Shown here: positions 32,215-42,410 of the stretch, piece by piece
How positions within the stretch are numbered: position 1 is the stretch's first letter
How the letters are laid out: each line of letters begins with the position of its first letter
Assembly: GCA_963575745.1 (NCBI GenBank)
Contig: CAUYUJ010000348.1
Span: 491,210-555,209, forward strand
Source: Prorocentrum cordatum
Taxonomy: Eukaryota > Sar > Dinophyceae > Prorocentrales > Prorocentraceae
Reading direction: 5' to 3'
DNA length: 64,000 nt
Made by a program: the position numbers and the translations under genes
The notes under the pieces: generated by a model
What the model saw: the letters and a program-made list of their open reading frames with translations, nothing else
Databases searched by the model: none
Told to the model about the DNA's origin: nothing

Positions 32215-33160
32215 GAAACGGCGGAGGAGGCGGAGGAGGAGGAGGGATGCCTCTCCTCGGCCCCCCCGCCCTCGAGAGGAGGAAACAGGAGGAGGGAGTC
32301 CGATCCTTCCCCCAGGAGAGAGAGGGGGAAGACACACCTTGCCAGGCCCCCAGACCACCGACGTCAAGATGTGTCCATGATGTGGGCCCCGGGGCACCGA
32401 GCTCTTCCTCCCGACTCGCGTTCTGCTTGCCCCCGGGCCCCGCAGGGAACCCCTCGAGCCCCCACGCGAGAGGGGGACAGGGCTCTCGGGCCGGGGCCCC
32501 GGCCCCTGGCCCTCCGGGACGTCCTGGGAGCCCCCCCCCCCCCCCCGAAGCCAGAGCGGCGACGCCCCCGCGGGCGCGCGAGGGGCCTCGGAGGAGAGCC
32601 CCGCCGCCCTGCCCTCCGGGAGAAGGCCCCCGCGCCCCTCGGCGGCGGCCCCCCCCCCCCTTTCCCCGGGCGCCCTCGCCCTCCTCGGCGGGCGCGGCCT
32701 GGCCCGCCGCACTCCTCGGCGGAGTGCGGCCCGGCCCGCCGCCCGCCTCCGCCTCCTCGCCCCGGCCCGCCGCCCGCCGCCCGCCGCCTCGCCTCCTCGG
32801 CGGCGGGCCCGCCGCCCGCCGCCCGCCGCCCGCCCCCTCCCCGCCACCCCGCGAGGGCCCTCGGCGCGGCGGCCGCTTGCCGCTCGAGCAGCGCCCCGCG
32901 GCGAGGACGCCGACGAGCACGCCCGAGCACCGGCGCGAGGGGCCTGGGCGCTGCGGCCCCCTGCCGCATGCCGTGGCCCCGGGCGTCCATTCTGACTTTG
33001 CTGATTTTGCCCTGGTCCGAAATCCGGCTTACTCCCGCTCAATCCCGCTTGATCCAGCCTGATCCCGCGTGCGCCCGCTCCATCCGGCGTAATCCGAGGC
33101 CCACTCCGGCGTCACGGCCCCCCAGCGGGGCTTAGTCTCCTTTGATCCTTCCGGCGACTC
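32215..33160. other. GC-rich, no supportable gene
   Basis: Contains C-runs near 32,530 and 32,652, several GCCCGCCGC repeats, and at 33,030-33,110 a loose decamer repeat of the ATCCCGCTTG kind. Confidence 0.4.
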
Positions 33161-33164
33161 CCAG

Positions 33165-33348
33165 CCCAGACCCCCGACGTCATGATTTTTTCATGACGCG
33201 ACCCCCAGAGGTCCCGACCCATTCCCCGGGACCGGTTTTTCGTCCCGAGTCGTTTTCTGACGGTCCCGAGGCCCGGTAAGGGCCCCCGGAGGCCGAAAAT
33301 AGCGAAAAACCTCCCGCCGTGTTTTTTTCATGACTCGAGGAGGTCTGG
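33165..33348 (+). repeat. Family A element, full length
   Basis: CCCAGACCCCCGACGTCATG to CTCGAGGAGGTCTGG, about 184 bp. Confidence 0.95.
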
Positions 33349-33549
33349 AATGCCGACCGCCTCAGAGCCGCCGCCCCCCCCCCCCACGGAGGGAGCAGGC
33401 GACAACCGCCGGCGCGCCTCCGACGAGGCCCGCTGCGAGGGCGGCCGCGGGCCGAGGAGCTGACGCGTCTCGGCTCCCCAGACGAAAGGGCAAAAAATCC
33501 GCCCCCGCAATGACCACCCCGACGCGCGAAGCCGTTGACGAAACGCCTC

Positions 33550-33736
33550 CCCAGATCCCCTCGCGCTGTGAAAAAATCACGACGGGAGGTTCTCCGCTAT
33601 CTTCGGCCTCTGGGGGCCCTTACCGGGCCTCGGGGCCGTCAAAACACGACTCGGGACGAAAAACCGGTCCCGGGGAATGGATCGGGGTACCTCTGGGGGT
33701 CGCGCCATGAAAAAATCATGACGTCGGGGGTCTGGG
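33550..33736 (-). repeat. Family A element, full length, minus
   Basis: CCCAGATCCCCTCGCGCTG to GACGTCGGGGGTCTGGG, 187 bp, with an AAAAACCGGTCCCGGGGAA core. Confidence 0.95.
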
Positions 33737-33797
33737 TCCACTGAGGGAATGGAACAGGGCAGGGCTTTTTAATAAACGCCCAAGGCCGTTTAATAAA

Positions 33798-33985
33798 CCC
33801 AGACCCCCGACGTAATGATTTGTTCATTACGTCGACCCCAGAGTTCTCGACCCCTTCCCCGGGACGGGCTTGTCATCCTGAGTCGTTTTTTTGACGCTCC
33901 CGAAGCCAGGTGAGGGCCCCCAGAGGCCGAAAATGGCGACAAACACCTCCCGTCGTGATTTTTTCATGACTCGAGGGGGTCTGGG
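33798..33985 (+). repeat. Family A element, full length
   Basis: CCCAGACCCCCGACGTAATG to CGAGGGGGTCTGGG, 188 bp. It is preceded by TTTAATAAA, which also occurs about 25 bp upstream. Confidence 0.95.
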
Positions 33986-34184
33986 AACGCCAGTGGTCTG
34001 GTCCGGGTGGTTTCTCCTCCCTTGACAGATCTCTGGCGCCCGCGAGAGCTCGAGGCGGCTGGCCTGTCGCAGTGCCTCGGGGCGGTGCCAGAGGTGGCCC
34101 TTGGCCCACTGCACGGCTCCGACCAGGGGCTTCGCGGAAGGTTTTGTTCGGACGTCTTCGTCGGCTCTCCGCGGTGCTCCCGCC

Positions 34185-34268
34185 TCGGGACTGCTTCCAG
34201 CAGCGGCGCCTCGCCGACGTCCTGGGGGGCCCGGATCGACGCGAACGGCCGCCAGAGGCCCGAGCTGT
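34185..34268 (+). repeat. Family J copy
   Basis: CCTCGGGACTGCTTCCAGCA, then GCGGCGCCTCGCCGACG and GCCGCCAGAGGCCCGAGCT. GTAGGGCGGAACTTTCCGCC lies about 170 bp downstream. Confidence 0.8.
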
Positions 34269-34489
34269 GACCCAGAAGCCAGGCCCTGATGTCGAATCCA
34301 CCGCACTTTGGGGGACGCCCCGGCTGGTGCACCCCAAACGATGCGAAAAAATATGGCCGAAATTCCCACCTCAGAAAAAGTAGGGCTGCCATTTCCGCAA
34401 AGGTATTGGCAGAAGCAGCGACGGCAAAGTAGGGCGGAACTTTCCGCCCTCCTTGCGAAACCGACCCCCAAGTACGGCGGACCCAAAGC

Positions 34490-34681
34490 CGACGACGACG
34501 ACGACAACGACGACGACGCACTGCGGATGCTCAAGAGGGGAGGGGTCGGGGGTGCTGCGCATGCCCGCTTTAGTCGTCGACGACGCCACGAAGACGACGA
34601 CGACGATGACGACGACGACGCATTGCGGATACTCCTATGGGGCTGGGGGGGTGCTGGGGTGCTGCGTGGGCCCGCTGTCGT

Positions 34682-34716
<35 letters not shown>

Positions 34717-34887
34717 ACGGCAACAGCGACGGCGACGGCGACGAACGACGACGCACTGCCCGATGCAGGGGGGGGGACCTGGCTGGGGGCTGCTGCGTAG
34801 GCCCGCTGTCGTCGACGACGACGACGAGGGCGACGACGACGAGGACGACGAGGACGACGACGACGAGGAAGCGACGACGACGACGAC

Positions 34888-34953
<66 letters not shown>

Positions 34954-34980
34954 CGCGACGATCACGACGACCACGACCGA
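34490..34980. repeat. (GAC)n/(GTC)n with three copies of a linker
   Basis: A linker with GCACTG(C)GGAT or similar, a G-run and GGGTGCTGCG then CCCGCT recurs at about 34,516, 34,618 and 34,756, each between trinucleotide runs. It is a tandem array of about 100-140 bp built on the microsatellite. Confidence 0.85.
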
Positions 34981-35404
34981 CGACTGGGGCACGTCAATCG
35001 TCAGCCTGCGAGGGAGAAAAACTTCGCCTATACGAAAGGCAATCGTTTTGAGGCTACCGTGCATGGGAAAACGATTCCCTCGGCAGCGCCCGCGACGACC
35101 ACCGAGCGAGCGTGATTCAAAGAATTGTTTCGCGCCCCGCGGGGTCTATTCATCAGCCTCGTGGGGGTCCATAATTTATGAATCACAAGTTGACATTAAC
35201 ACTATGCGCGCACACTCGTTCACCGCATCAGGTCAATTGTCGAGTATCCCCTGCAAGGAAGAACACACAGTCACCAAGCACGCGCACATGTCAACATCCT
35301 ACCAAACGCTTCAGACCCGCAAATATTGCAACACAAAGCCATAAAACAAACATCAGGTTGTTCATCACGAATATGGGGAATTGTCTGCTCGCGCGGACCA
35401 TGTG

Positions 35405-35860
35405 ATTTTAATTCGTTTATTGCCAATTCGTCCGGATTCAATTCGTCCCGTTTCGATTGGCCGTTTTTGATCGCCTTGTTTTGATCAGTCTGGTTTCAAG
35501 TCGTCAAATTGAAATTCGTCCCGCTTCAACCCATCAAGCTTCAATTCGTCCGGTTTCAGCTCGCCCGATTTCAACTCGTCCGGTTTCAATATGTCTCGTT
35601 GCAATTCGTCCAGTTTCAATGTTCACCCGATATCCTCATCAAGCACCACCGAGCAAAGTAATCAACCACAGCGACAACAAATGAAACAAAGGCGGTCGGA
35701 ACGAAAACGGACGAAACGAAAGCGGACGAAACGGAAGAGGACGAATCGAGAGGCGGACTAAACGAAAGAGGACAAAACGAAAGAGGACGAAATGGAACAC
35801 GGCCGAAACGAAAGGCGGACGAAACGAAAGAGGACGGAACGAAAGAGGACGAAATCAACG
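35405..35860. repeat. Two related 15-bp arrays in opposite orientation
   Basis: At 35,405-35,640 the unit is TTTCAATTCGTCCGG-like. At about 35,690-35,860 it is CGAAACGAAAGAGGA-like, whose reverse complement shares the GTCC..TTTC phase. Poly-basic or Ser/Thr-rich reading frames here are artefacts. Confidence 0.85.
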
Positions 35861-36044
35861 TCCGCCGTCTCGAACGTGCGCGGGCCCTGGAGGTGTGGCA
35901 AGAGCTTTGCCAGCGAACACCAGACACTGCGTAACAAGCAACAACTTCGGCGATTTCTACATCATGAGCCAAAACGAAGTGTATAAAGTTCCTAGCCGTT
36001 GTAGCGCACGGCGGGACGCCAAGCATCAAAACGAAAGGCTGAAG

Positions 36045-37810
36045 CTTGTGCTTAAGCTTCAACTTTGGATTCCGCGTGAGAGGCGAGAAAGCATGTGTTT
36101 GTTTGCAATGCTGCTCTGCAATTCTAGCTTCAGCTCTGGATTCCGCGTGCGAGGCGAGACCAGTTTGGGGAGGTCCAGGGAGGGTCTGAAGCCCACGGCG
36201 CCAACGACCATGATCAGAATTACAGTTTGTTTTTCATTGCATTTGTTTTGAAATGAATTTGCTTTGCATTGCAACTTTGCCGTTCTAGCTTCAGCTTTGG
36301 ATTCCGCGTGCGAGGCGAGGCCGGTTTGGGGAGGTCCAGGGAGGGTCTGAAGCCCACGGAGCCAACGACCATGATTAGAATTACTTTTTCTCCATTGCAT
36401 TTTTTGTTGCTGCATCGCAGAATTATTTGCATTGCAACTTTGCCGATATAGCTTCAACTTTGGACTCCGCGTGCGAGGCGAGACCGGTTTAGGGAGGTCC
36501 AGGGAGGGTCTGAAGCCCACGGCGCCACTGACCATGATCAGAATCTATTTCTTTTCTGCATCGCAATTTTATTTTGCATTGCAAACTTTGCCGTTCTAGC
36601 TTCAGCTTTGGACTCCGCGTGCGAGGCGAGAACGGTTTTGGGAGGTCCAGGGAGGGTCTGAAGCCCACGGCGCAAACGACCATGATCAGACTTACATTTT
36701 TTCTTGCGTTGCAACTTTTTTCGCATTGCAATTGTTATCTGCATTGCAACTTTGCCGTTCTAACCTTCAGCTTTGGATTCCGCGTGCGGGGCGAGACCGG
36801 TTTGGGGAGGTCCAGGGAGGGTCTGAAGCCCACGGCGCCAACGACCATGATTAGAATTACAGTTTGTTTTGCATTGCAATTTTTTTGAATTGCAATTTAT
36901 TGTTGCATTTCATCTTGACCGTCCTAGCTTCAGCTTTGAATTCTGCGTGCGAGGCGACACCAGTTTGAGGAGGTCCAGGGAGGGTCTGAAGCCCACGGCG
37001 CCAACGACCATGATCAGAATTACAATTTGATTTCGCATTGCATGTTTTTTGCATTGCATTTTTTTGCATTGCTGCTTTACCGTTCTGGCTTCAGCTTTGG
37101 ATTCCGCGTGCGAGGCGAGACCGGTTTGGGGAGGTCCAGGGAGGGTCTGAAGCCCACAATGCCAACGACCATGACCAGAACCTATTTTTTTTTGCATTGC
37201 ATTTTTTTTTGCATTGCTGCTTTGCCGCTCTAGCCTCAACTTTGGATTCCGCGTCCAAGGCGAGACCGATTTAGGGAGGTCCAGGGAGGGTCTTAAACCC
37301 ACGGCGCCAAGACCATGATGCGAATTGCTGTTTTGTGCTGCAATTGTTTGCATTGCATTTTTTTTTGCATTGCTGCTTTACCGTTCTAGCTTCAGCTTCG
37401 GACTCCGCGTGCGAGGCGAGATCGTCTTGGGGAGATCCGGAGAGGGTCTGAAACCCACGGCGCCAACGACCATGATGCGAATTGCAGTTTGTTGAGCGCT
37501 GCAGTTTTCTGTTGCATTGCAATTGTTTTAGCATTGTAACTTTTTGCATTGCAGCTTTGCTGTTCTAGCTTCAGCGGTTTGGGGAGGTCCAGGGAGGATC
37601 TGAAGCCCACTGCGCCAACGAGCAGTTTTTTGCGCTGCACTTTGTTTTGCATTGCATGTTTTTTGCGTCCCGCAGCTGTGTTACAGCTTCAGTTTGTGAT
37701 TTCCTGGATTCGCATTTCCACGGCAAGAGGTTTGGGGAGGTGCAGGGGGGTGAGGTGCGATGATCATCGCGCCAACGACCGTGCTCACAATTACAATTGT
37801 TGTCCGCTGC
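36045..37810. repeat. Satellite, about 160-bp unit, about 11 copies
   Basis: CTAGCTTCAGCTTTGGATTC, then CGCGTGCGAGGCGAGACC, GGGGAGGTCCAGGGAGGGTC and CAACGACCATGATCAGAATT. Units start near 36,121, 36,284, 36,445, 36,594, 36,760, 36,920, 37,083, 37,228, 37,383, 37,561 and 37,685, with a partial unit before. Conserved halves are separated by a variable TTTGCATTGCAATTT linker. Outer units are most degraded. It is not 5S or another RNA gene that I recognise. Confidence 0.95.
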
Positions 37811-37814
37811 AATT

Positions 37815-38200
37815 TTTTGCACGGCAAAGCTCGGCGATGGAGCCTCTCTTTACTCCACAACCCCCCAAGTCGAGAAAAACCATGGCCGCCCTCTTGATCC
37901 GATCTGGGTTTGTAGACTTCATTGTTCTGGTCTGGACGGCATGGTTGATTCGGACGTTCTGTTTCATTTTGTCTGTTTGGTTGAATTGGTCGGGAGCGTT
38001 CATCTGGTTGGTATGCTTGGATTGGTCCGATTGATCTGGTTGGTCTGGGCGGTCGACTCCGACATGTCTGGGAAGGACATCAGATCCTCTAAAGACGCTC
38101 GGGGTCCTTGGAGAATCCAACTTTCAGAATCTCTGTCAAACGCCCTGCGAAAGATCGCGTGAGGCACCCGGGTGGATACCTCGGCGCTTCTGTTTGGAGT
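37815..38200. other. No supportable gene
   Basis: Includes loose TGGTTGATTGG-type repeats at about 37,930-38,050. Nothing else was recognised. Confidence 0.4.
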
Positions 38201-38206
38201 TCCGAA

Positions 38207-38383
38207 ACGGTGCGGTGACGGACCGTGCGGTGACCTCGAAATCCCGCAAGACCTCACCGCACGGTCCGTCACCGCACGGTCTTGGGACCCTGGAGGCCCC
38301 TGTCGCCCGAGACTTCCTCGGAGAACGACCCGAGTCCCAAAACCGTGCGGTGACCCCGAATCCCCACCGACTCACCGCACGGT
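38207..38383. repeat. Two hairpins from one CCGTGCGGTGAC motif
   Basis: Hairpin 1: 27-bp arms at 38,207-38,233 and 38,254-38,280, one mismatch, 20-base loop. Hairpin 2: exact 12-bp arms at 38,342-38,353 and 38,372-38,383. All arms are built from ACCGTGCGGTGA. Confidence 0.95.
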
Positions 38384-38389
38384 GTGGTC

Positions 38390-39295
38390 ACCACCCCGTT
38401 TGGGGGCCCGACGTTCAGGAACCTCGGAAGAAACGTCAGTTGGAGACGCGCGAGGGCTTCTAGGCAGCGCGAAACTATATTAAGCACTTACAATTTCCAC
38501 TCGGGATGGGTGCCTCAGGCCCCTGTCGTTTGGGATGCGCAAGCTGATTGTTTCGACCCCGCGACCCTCCCTCATGCGTTCCTTTCCTCGCTCCCTCCCC
38601 CTCCTCGCCTTTCTCCCTTCCGTAGCCGGTTGGGCACAAGGCTTGGCCTCAGCTGTCTGGCTCGAACACATCATCGTCGCGATCACCCCTTCCTAATCCT
38701 TCGCCGCCCCCTTCCGCCGGCACTTTTCGCCCAGTGCTGTCGAAGAGCTCGCGCGGGCTCGCCAATCTCCACTGGGCCCGCTTTTCTGAGCCCCCATCGA
38801 GACCTTTTCTGGGCCATGCCGACAACCATCTTAGGGGGCCATATCACGCCATTTGGACGCCATCTCGGCGCCATGTGGAGCCGTCGTTGATTTGTCTACC
38901 CTCCCAACATTTATGACGGAGTCCAGGTGTCGAGTTGCACAAATTGCTTCAAAACTACTACATTACATAATGGCTTGTTGGAGAAGGCCGTGGTGCAGTT
39001 CCATCAATGAACAAAGACAAAACTGCACGCACCATTTTTCGTTGTTTGTTGTATGTATCCATACAGATTTCGTTGCAACGAATCGAGCGGGGCCGCCATT
39101 CCGTCATCACCGCGCACCGTGGTCCGGCTGGTGCGCGAAGCACGATTCTTCAAACGAGCCCGTTTGGATTTCTTGACGCTTCGTGCAGCCCCATCGGCCC
39201 ATCCAGAAATGATGCCCTTGAGAGCCGACGCGTACATAGAGGAAGAGACACACATCGCGAAACAGAGCTTAAAGGAGCACGAGAACTAGGACGGG
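38390..39295. other. No supportable gene
   Basis: Moderate GC. Opposing ORFs of about 80 codons overlap at 39,004-39,289, so at most one can be real. Neither shows a domain. Confidence 0.4.
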
Positions 39296-39960
39296 GACTC
39301 GGAGCAGTGGCTGGTGTTGTTGTTGCTGGTGTTGCTGCTGCGGCTGCTGCTTTGCTGGTGGTGCTGCTGCTGGTGCTGCTGCCTTTGCTACTGCTGCTGG
39401 TCGTGGTGATCGTGCTGCTGCTGCCGTTGCTGCTGCTACAGGTGTTCGAGTGGTGGTGCTGCGCTGCTGGTGCTACTATTCCCGTTGCTGTTGTTGGTGC
39501 TGTTGCTGCCGTCGCTGCTGCTGGTGTTCGCGCTGCTGGTGCTGCTCCTGGTCCTGCTGGCGATGCTGCTGCTGGTGCTGATGGTGCTGCGGTTGGCGCT
39601 GCTGGTGCTGCTGCTGGTGCTGCTGCTAGTGGTGGTGCTGCTGCTGGTGCTGCTGCAGCCGAGGATGATGGTGATGGTGCTGATTATGATGCTGCGTTTG
39701 CCGCTCTCGCCGGTGATGTTACTGCTGATGTTGTTGCTGGTCGTGGTGTTGTTGGTGCCTCTGCAGGTGTTGCTGCTAGTACTGATGGTGCTATTGCTGG
39801 TATGTTGCTGGTCGTGATGTTCCTGCTGCTGGTGTTGATGCTAGTGCTGCTGCGGATGCTGGGGCTGCTGCTGGTTGCTGCTGCTGGTTGCTGCGGGTGC
39901 TGCTGCTGGCGTTAACGCTGGTGGGATTGCTGGTGGTGCTGCTGAAGCTTGTGCTTCCGC
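39296..39960 (+). repeat. (CTG)n-like imperfect array
   Basis: Over 600 bp of GCTGCTGGTG-type repeat. Leu-, Ala- and Val-rich frames across it are artefacts. Confidence 0.93.
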
Positions 39961-40110
39961 TGGTATGCAACTCTCTCGGTGTCCTCTTGGCGCCCTCTTG
40001 GAACTCTTTGGGTGATACTTATGTTTAACTAAAAACGTAACCAACGCACGTTCCTGCCCGACAGCTGGAGCTTTTAACACTTGCACGGCTCTGTGGTTAT
40101 AACTATCGGA

Positions 40111-40255
40111 GGCGAGGAAGCCTCGAGACACATTATAATATAACATTGCCAATGCAAGCGGCTCTGAGCCGAAACCACACCTGAGGCGAAGACGCCACGA
40201 GACACATCGTGTTGCCAATGCGAGCGGCTCGGGGCCGCGACTACACAGATATGCA
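40111..40255 (+). repeat. Two tandem copies of about 75 bp
   Basis: GAGGCGA(G)GA, CGAGACACA, TTGCCAATGC(A/G)AGCGGCT and CCGAAACCACAC/CCGCGACTACAC occur twice in order. Confidence 0.8.
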
Positions 40256-40617
40256 CCTCGTCGCCTCTGGAGAGAGCGAATTGTATGACTAGATATATCA
40301 AGGCCGGCGCCTGCGAGCCCACCAAAGCATAGAACATCGTATATATTCCGGCGCGCCCCCCGTGCAGAGCCTTACCCTGGCCCACCTCCGGGCTCCTCGC
40401 GCGTGCACCGCCGAGCGCTGCCTGGCCCGACCTCGAATTCGCAGCGCACGGGAGCCGCGGCTGGACATACGGTGCACCCCCGGGGTGGGGGGGGCGAAGA
40501 GCTCGCCCGCGGGAGGGGGGGTGGTCGCCGTGCGGGGGCGAGCACGTCTCACTTACTGGCCACAACTGGGAGAGCTGTGCTCCCCCTGGGAGCGCGAAAC
40601 GATGCCGAAGGCACGCC
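40256..40617. other. 3' flank of the sulfotransferase
   Basis: GC-rich, with a G-run at about 40,485 and 40,513. No polyadenylation-like signal that I would call, and no gene. Confidence 0.4.
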
Positions 40618-41799
40618 TCAGGGCCCCCGCGCCAGCAGCGGCGCGCTCAGGCCGCCGACCTGGCCGCCAACCTCGGCCTCCGCGAGTGGTGGGACGGGCC
40701 CGCCCTTCGCCACCCACTCGGCGAGGCCCGGCAGGCCCCCGAAATACCGGTCGCTGAGCTCCTGGAACTTCTTCTCCTGCTCTGGCGTCAGCCTGCCCCG
40801 ACCATCGCCAACCTCGCCCTTGCGGATCATGGACCCCTCCTCCTGCTTCATGACGGTGCCGGTGTAGTACTTGGAGGAGATGTCGTACTTGAAGATGCCC
40901 TCGTTCTTCTTCATCCAGCCCAGGGACACTTTCTCCTCGATCAAAGGCCACGAGCTCTCGGGAACTGCCACGTCGCAGAAAGCTGCGATCTTCCGCAGGC
41001 AGCCCCTGATGTCCGACTTCAAATCGTTGTAGTGGAGCAGCAGCACGTTGGGGTCGTGGCGGTAGGGCCACCACGCCGCGCAGTAGCCGAAGTAGAAGTT
41101 GGGCTGCTCCTCGGTGAAGAACTTGAAGTTGGCATCCCAGTCGGGGAAGGTTGGCGGGAAGCCGCCCCACATCTTCTTGAACTCGTCGTTGTGGGATGCG
41201 AAGAACGGGTAGAAAGAGGCCATCACGTCCCTGCCTTCCCGCATGCAGATGATATACTTCACTCCGGGCCTCTCCCTGACAGGCACGACCGCGTCTCTCT
41301 TGACTGCCTCCTTCCACGGTTCGCCCGCCTTCCGGGGCCCGTAGTGCGACTTGAAGACGTTGAACTTGTAGGCGGGGTTCGTCATCCCGTCCAGCCCAAA
41401 CAGGTGATCCATCTTCTCCTTCTTGGTCTCGCCAGGATAGCGGTCACACTCTGGCCAGGGCATCGTGTGCGTGTTCATCTTGAGGAAATTGTTGGGGTCG
41501 CCCAGGGTCCGGACCTGGTGCACGATGTTCATCAGCCAGGTGGTCCCAGACTTGGCGCCCACGCAGCAGACAACATCGCCGTCCTTCAGCCACTTGGAGA
41601 GATGCTCGTCCTCCCACACCCAGGTCACGAAGTAGGGCGGCACCTTGCCCCCTGTAATCGCGTGGAGGATGAAGCCGGGGGGTTTCTGCAGCCTGAAGAA
41701 GGCCGTCGGGCAGCAGATCTTCACCAGCACCACCGTGAGAATGATCGCCCCCAGCAGGGTCACAGGCACCAGAAGCACTGCCAGCCACAGCGGCACCAT
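40618..41799 (-). CDS. Membrane-anchored PAPS-dependent sulfotransferase
   Basis: A 393-aa, intronless member of the Sulfotransfer_1 family, predicted to move sulfate from 3'-phosphoadenosine-5'-phosphosulfate to an alcohol or amine acceptor. An N-terminal span (residues 4-28, LWLAVLLVPVTLLGAIILTV) predicts a type II, probably Golgi or ER, anchor. The 5'-phosphosulfate loop is AKSGTTWL (82-89), the catalytic-His box is FKSHYG (H152), the 3'-phosphate motif is CMREGRDVMASFY (R187, S195), and the C-terminal PAPS loop is RKGEVGDGRGRLT (326-338). All key residues are present, and length exceeds cytosolic enzymes by the anchor. The frame is open 99 codons further upstream, but that part is basic and low-quality, so I start at the Met just before the anchor. 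The acceptor cannot be inferred. It is convergent with nothing; the retrotransposon lies upstream on the same strand. Confidence 0.93.
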   Translation of the reverse strand: MVPLWLAVLLVPVTLLGAIILTVVLVKICCPTAFFRLQKPPGFILHAITGGKVPPYFVTWVWEDEHLSKWLKDGDVVCCVGAKSGTTWLMNIVHQVRTLGDPNNFLKMNTHTMPWPECDRYPGETKKEKMDHLFGLDGMTNPAYKFNVFKSHYGPRKAGEPWKEAVKRDAVVPVRERPGVKYIICMREGRDVMASFYPFFASHNDEFKKMWGGFPPTFPDWDANFKFFTEEQPNFYFGYCAAWWPYRHDPNVLLLHYNDLKSDIRGCLRKIAAFCDVAVPESSWPLIEEKVSLGWMKKNEGIFKYDISSKYYTGTVMKQEEGSMIRKGEVGDGRGRLTPEQEKKFQELSDRYFGGLPGLAEWVAKGGPVPPLAEAEVGGQVGGLSAPLLARGP

Positions 41800-42099
41800 G
41801 AAACGCCCACCGTCGCCGCTCTTCGGGCCCCGCTCGCCCACTCTGGAAGGGCGCGCGAACGCGCGAGTGTGGGCTCCTGGGACTGAGTGGCTACGAAAGG
41901 TGGTATGTAGGAGGAGGAAGGGGAAGAGGGCTCCCCATAAGTCCGTCTGCCCAACCCTCCTCTTTGCCGGCTGTGTGTGGCGAGCGACGCACCTCGGGCG
42001 AAACCAGCTGGCACGACGCGCGCGTCCCAATCTCCAGCCGTCGGGCCTGACGGCCGGGGGCTTGCTCCGCCCCCCGCTGCCCCTCCCTCCCTCCACGCA

Positions 42100-42255
42100 C
42101 CTCCTCCTCTTCCTCCTCCTCCTCCCTCCCTCCCTCCCTCCCTCCCTCCCTCCCTCCTCCCTCCCTCCCTCCCTCCCTCCCTCCCTCCCTCCCCTCCTCC
42201 TCCTCCTCCTCCTCCTCCTCCTCCTCCTCCTCCTCCTCCTCCTCCTCCTCCTCCT
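42100..42255 (-). repeat. (GGA)n/(GGGA)n tail region
   Basis: On the minus strand this follows the non-LTR element below: stop at 42,411, about 155 bp of 3' sequence, then (GGA)n, then (GGGA)n. It is also only about 300 bp upstream of the sulfotransferase start. Confidence 0.9.
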
Positions 42256-42410
42256 ATGTCCTAAAAGCGGTGAGTCTCATGAGACCCAACCACAGCCTAC
42301 GACTACGCAGGAACTCTCCCAGGGACGGCCGGCGACCTTCAGCCCAGGACCAACACCCGGGGCTCCGCGGTTCAACTCGTTAGCTGCAGACCAAGGCAGA
42401 ACGGCAAGTT

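Noticed and set aside
36121-37700. Tandem units suspected as 5S rRNA, snRNA or spliced-leader RNA genes
   Set aside because: No internal control regions, no Sm site and no CCGTAGCCATTTTGGCTC spliced-leader motif were seen.
39053-39289. Plus-strand frame with RLVREARFFK, faintly like the core of histone H3
   Set aside because: Only the RLVRE match is good. Spacing to the next H3 landmark is wrong by several residues, and an equally long antisense frame overlaps.
40303-40560. Small frames downstream of the sulfotransferase
   Set aside because: Opposing, Arg/Pro-rich and without domains. Most likely 3' flanking DNA.
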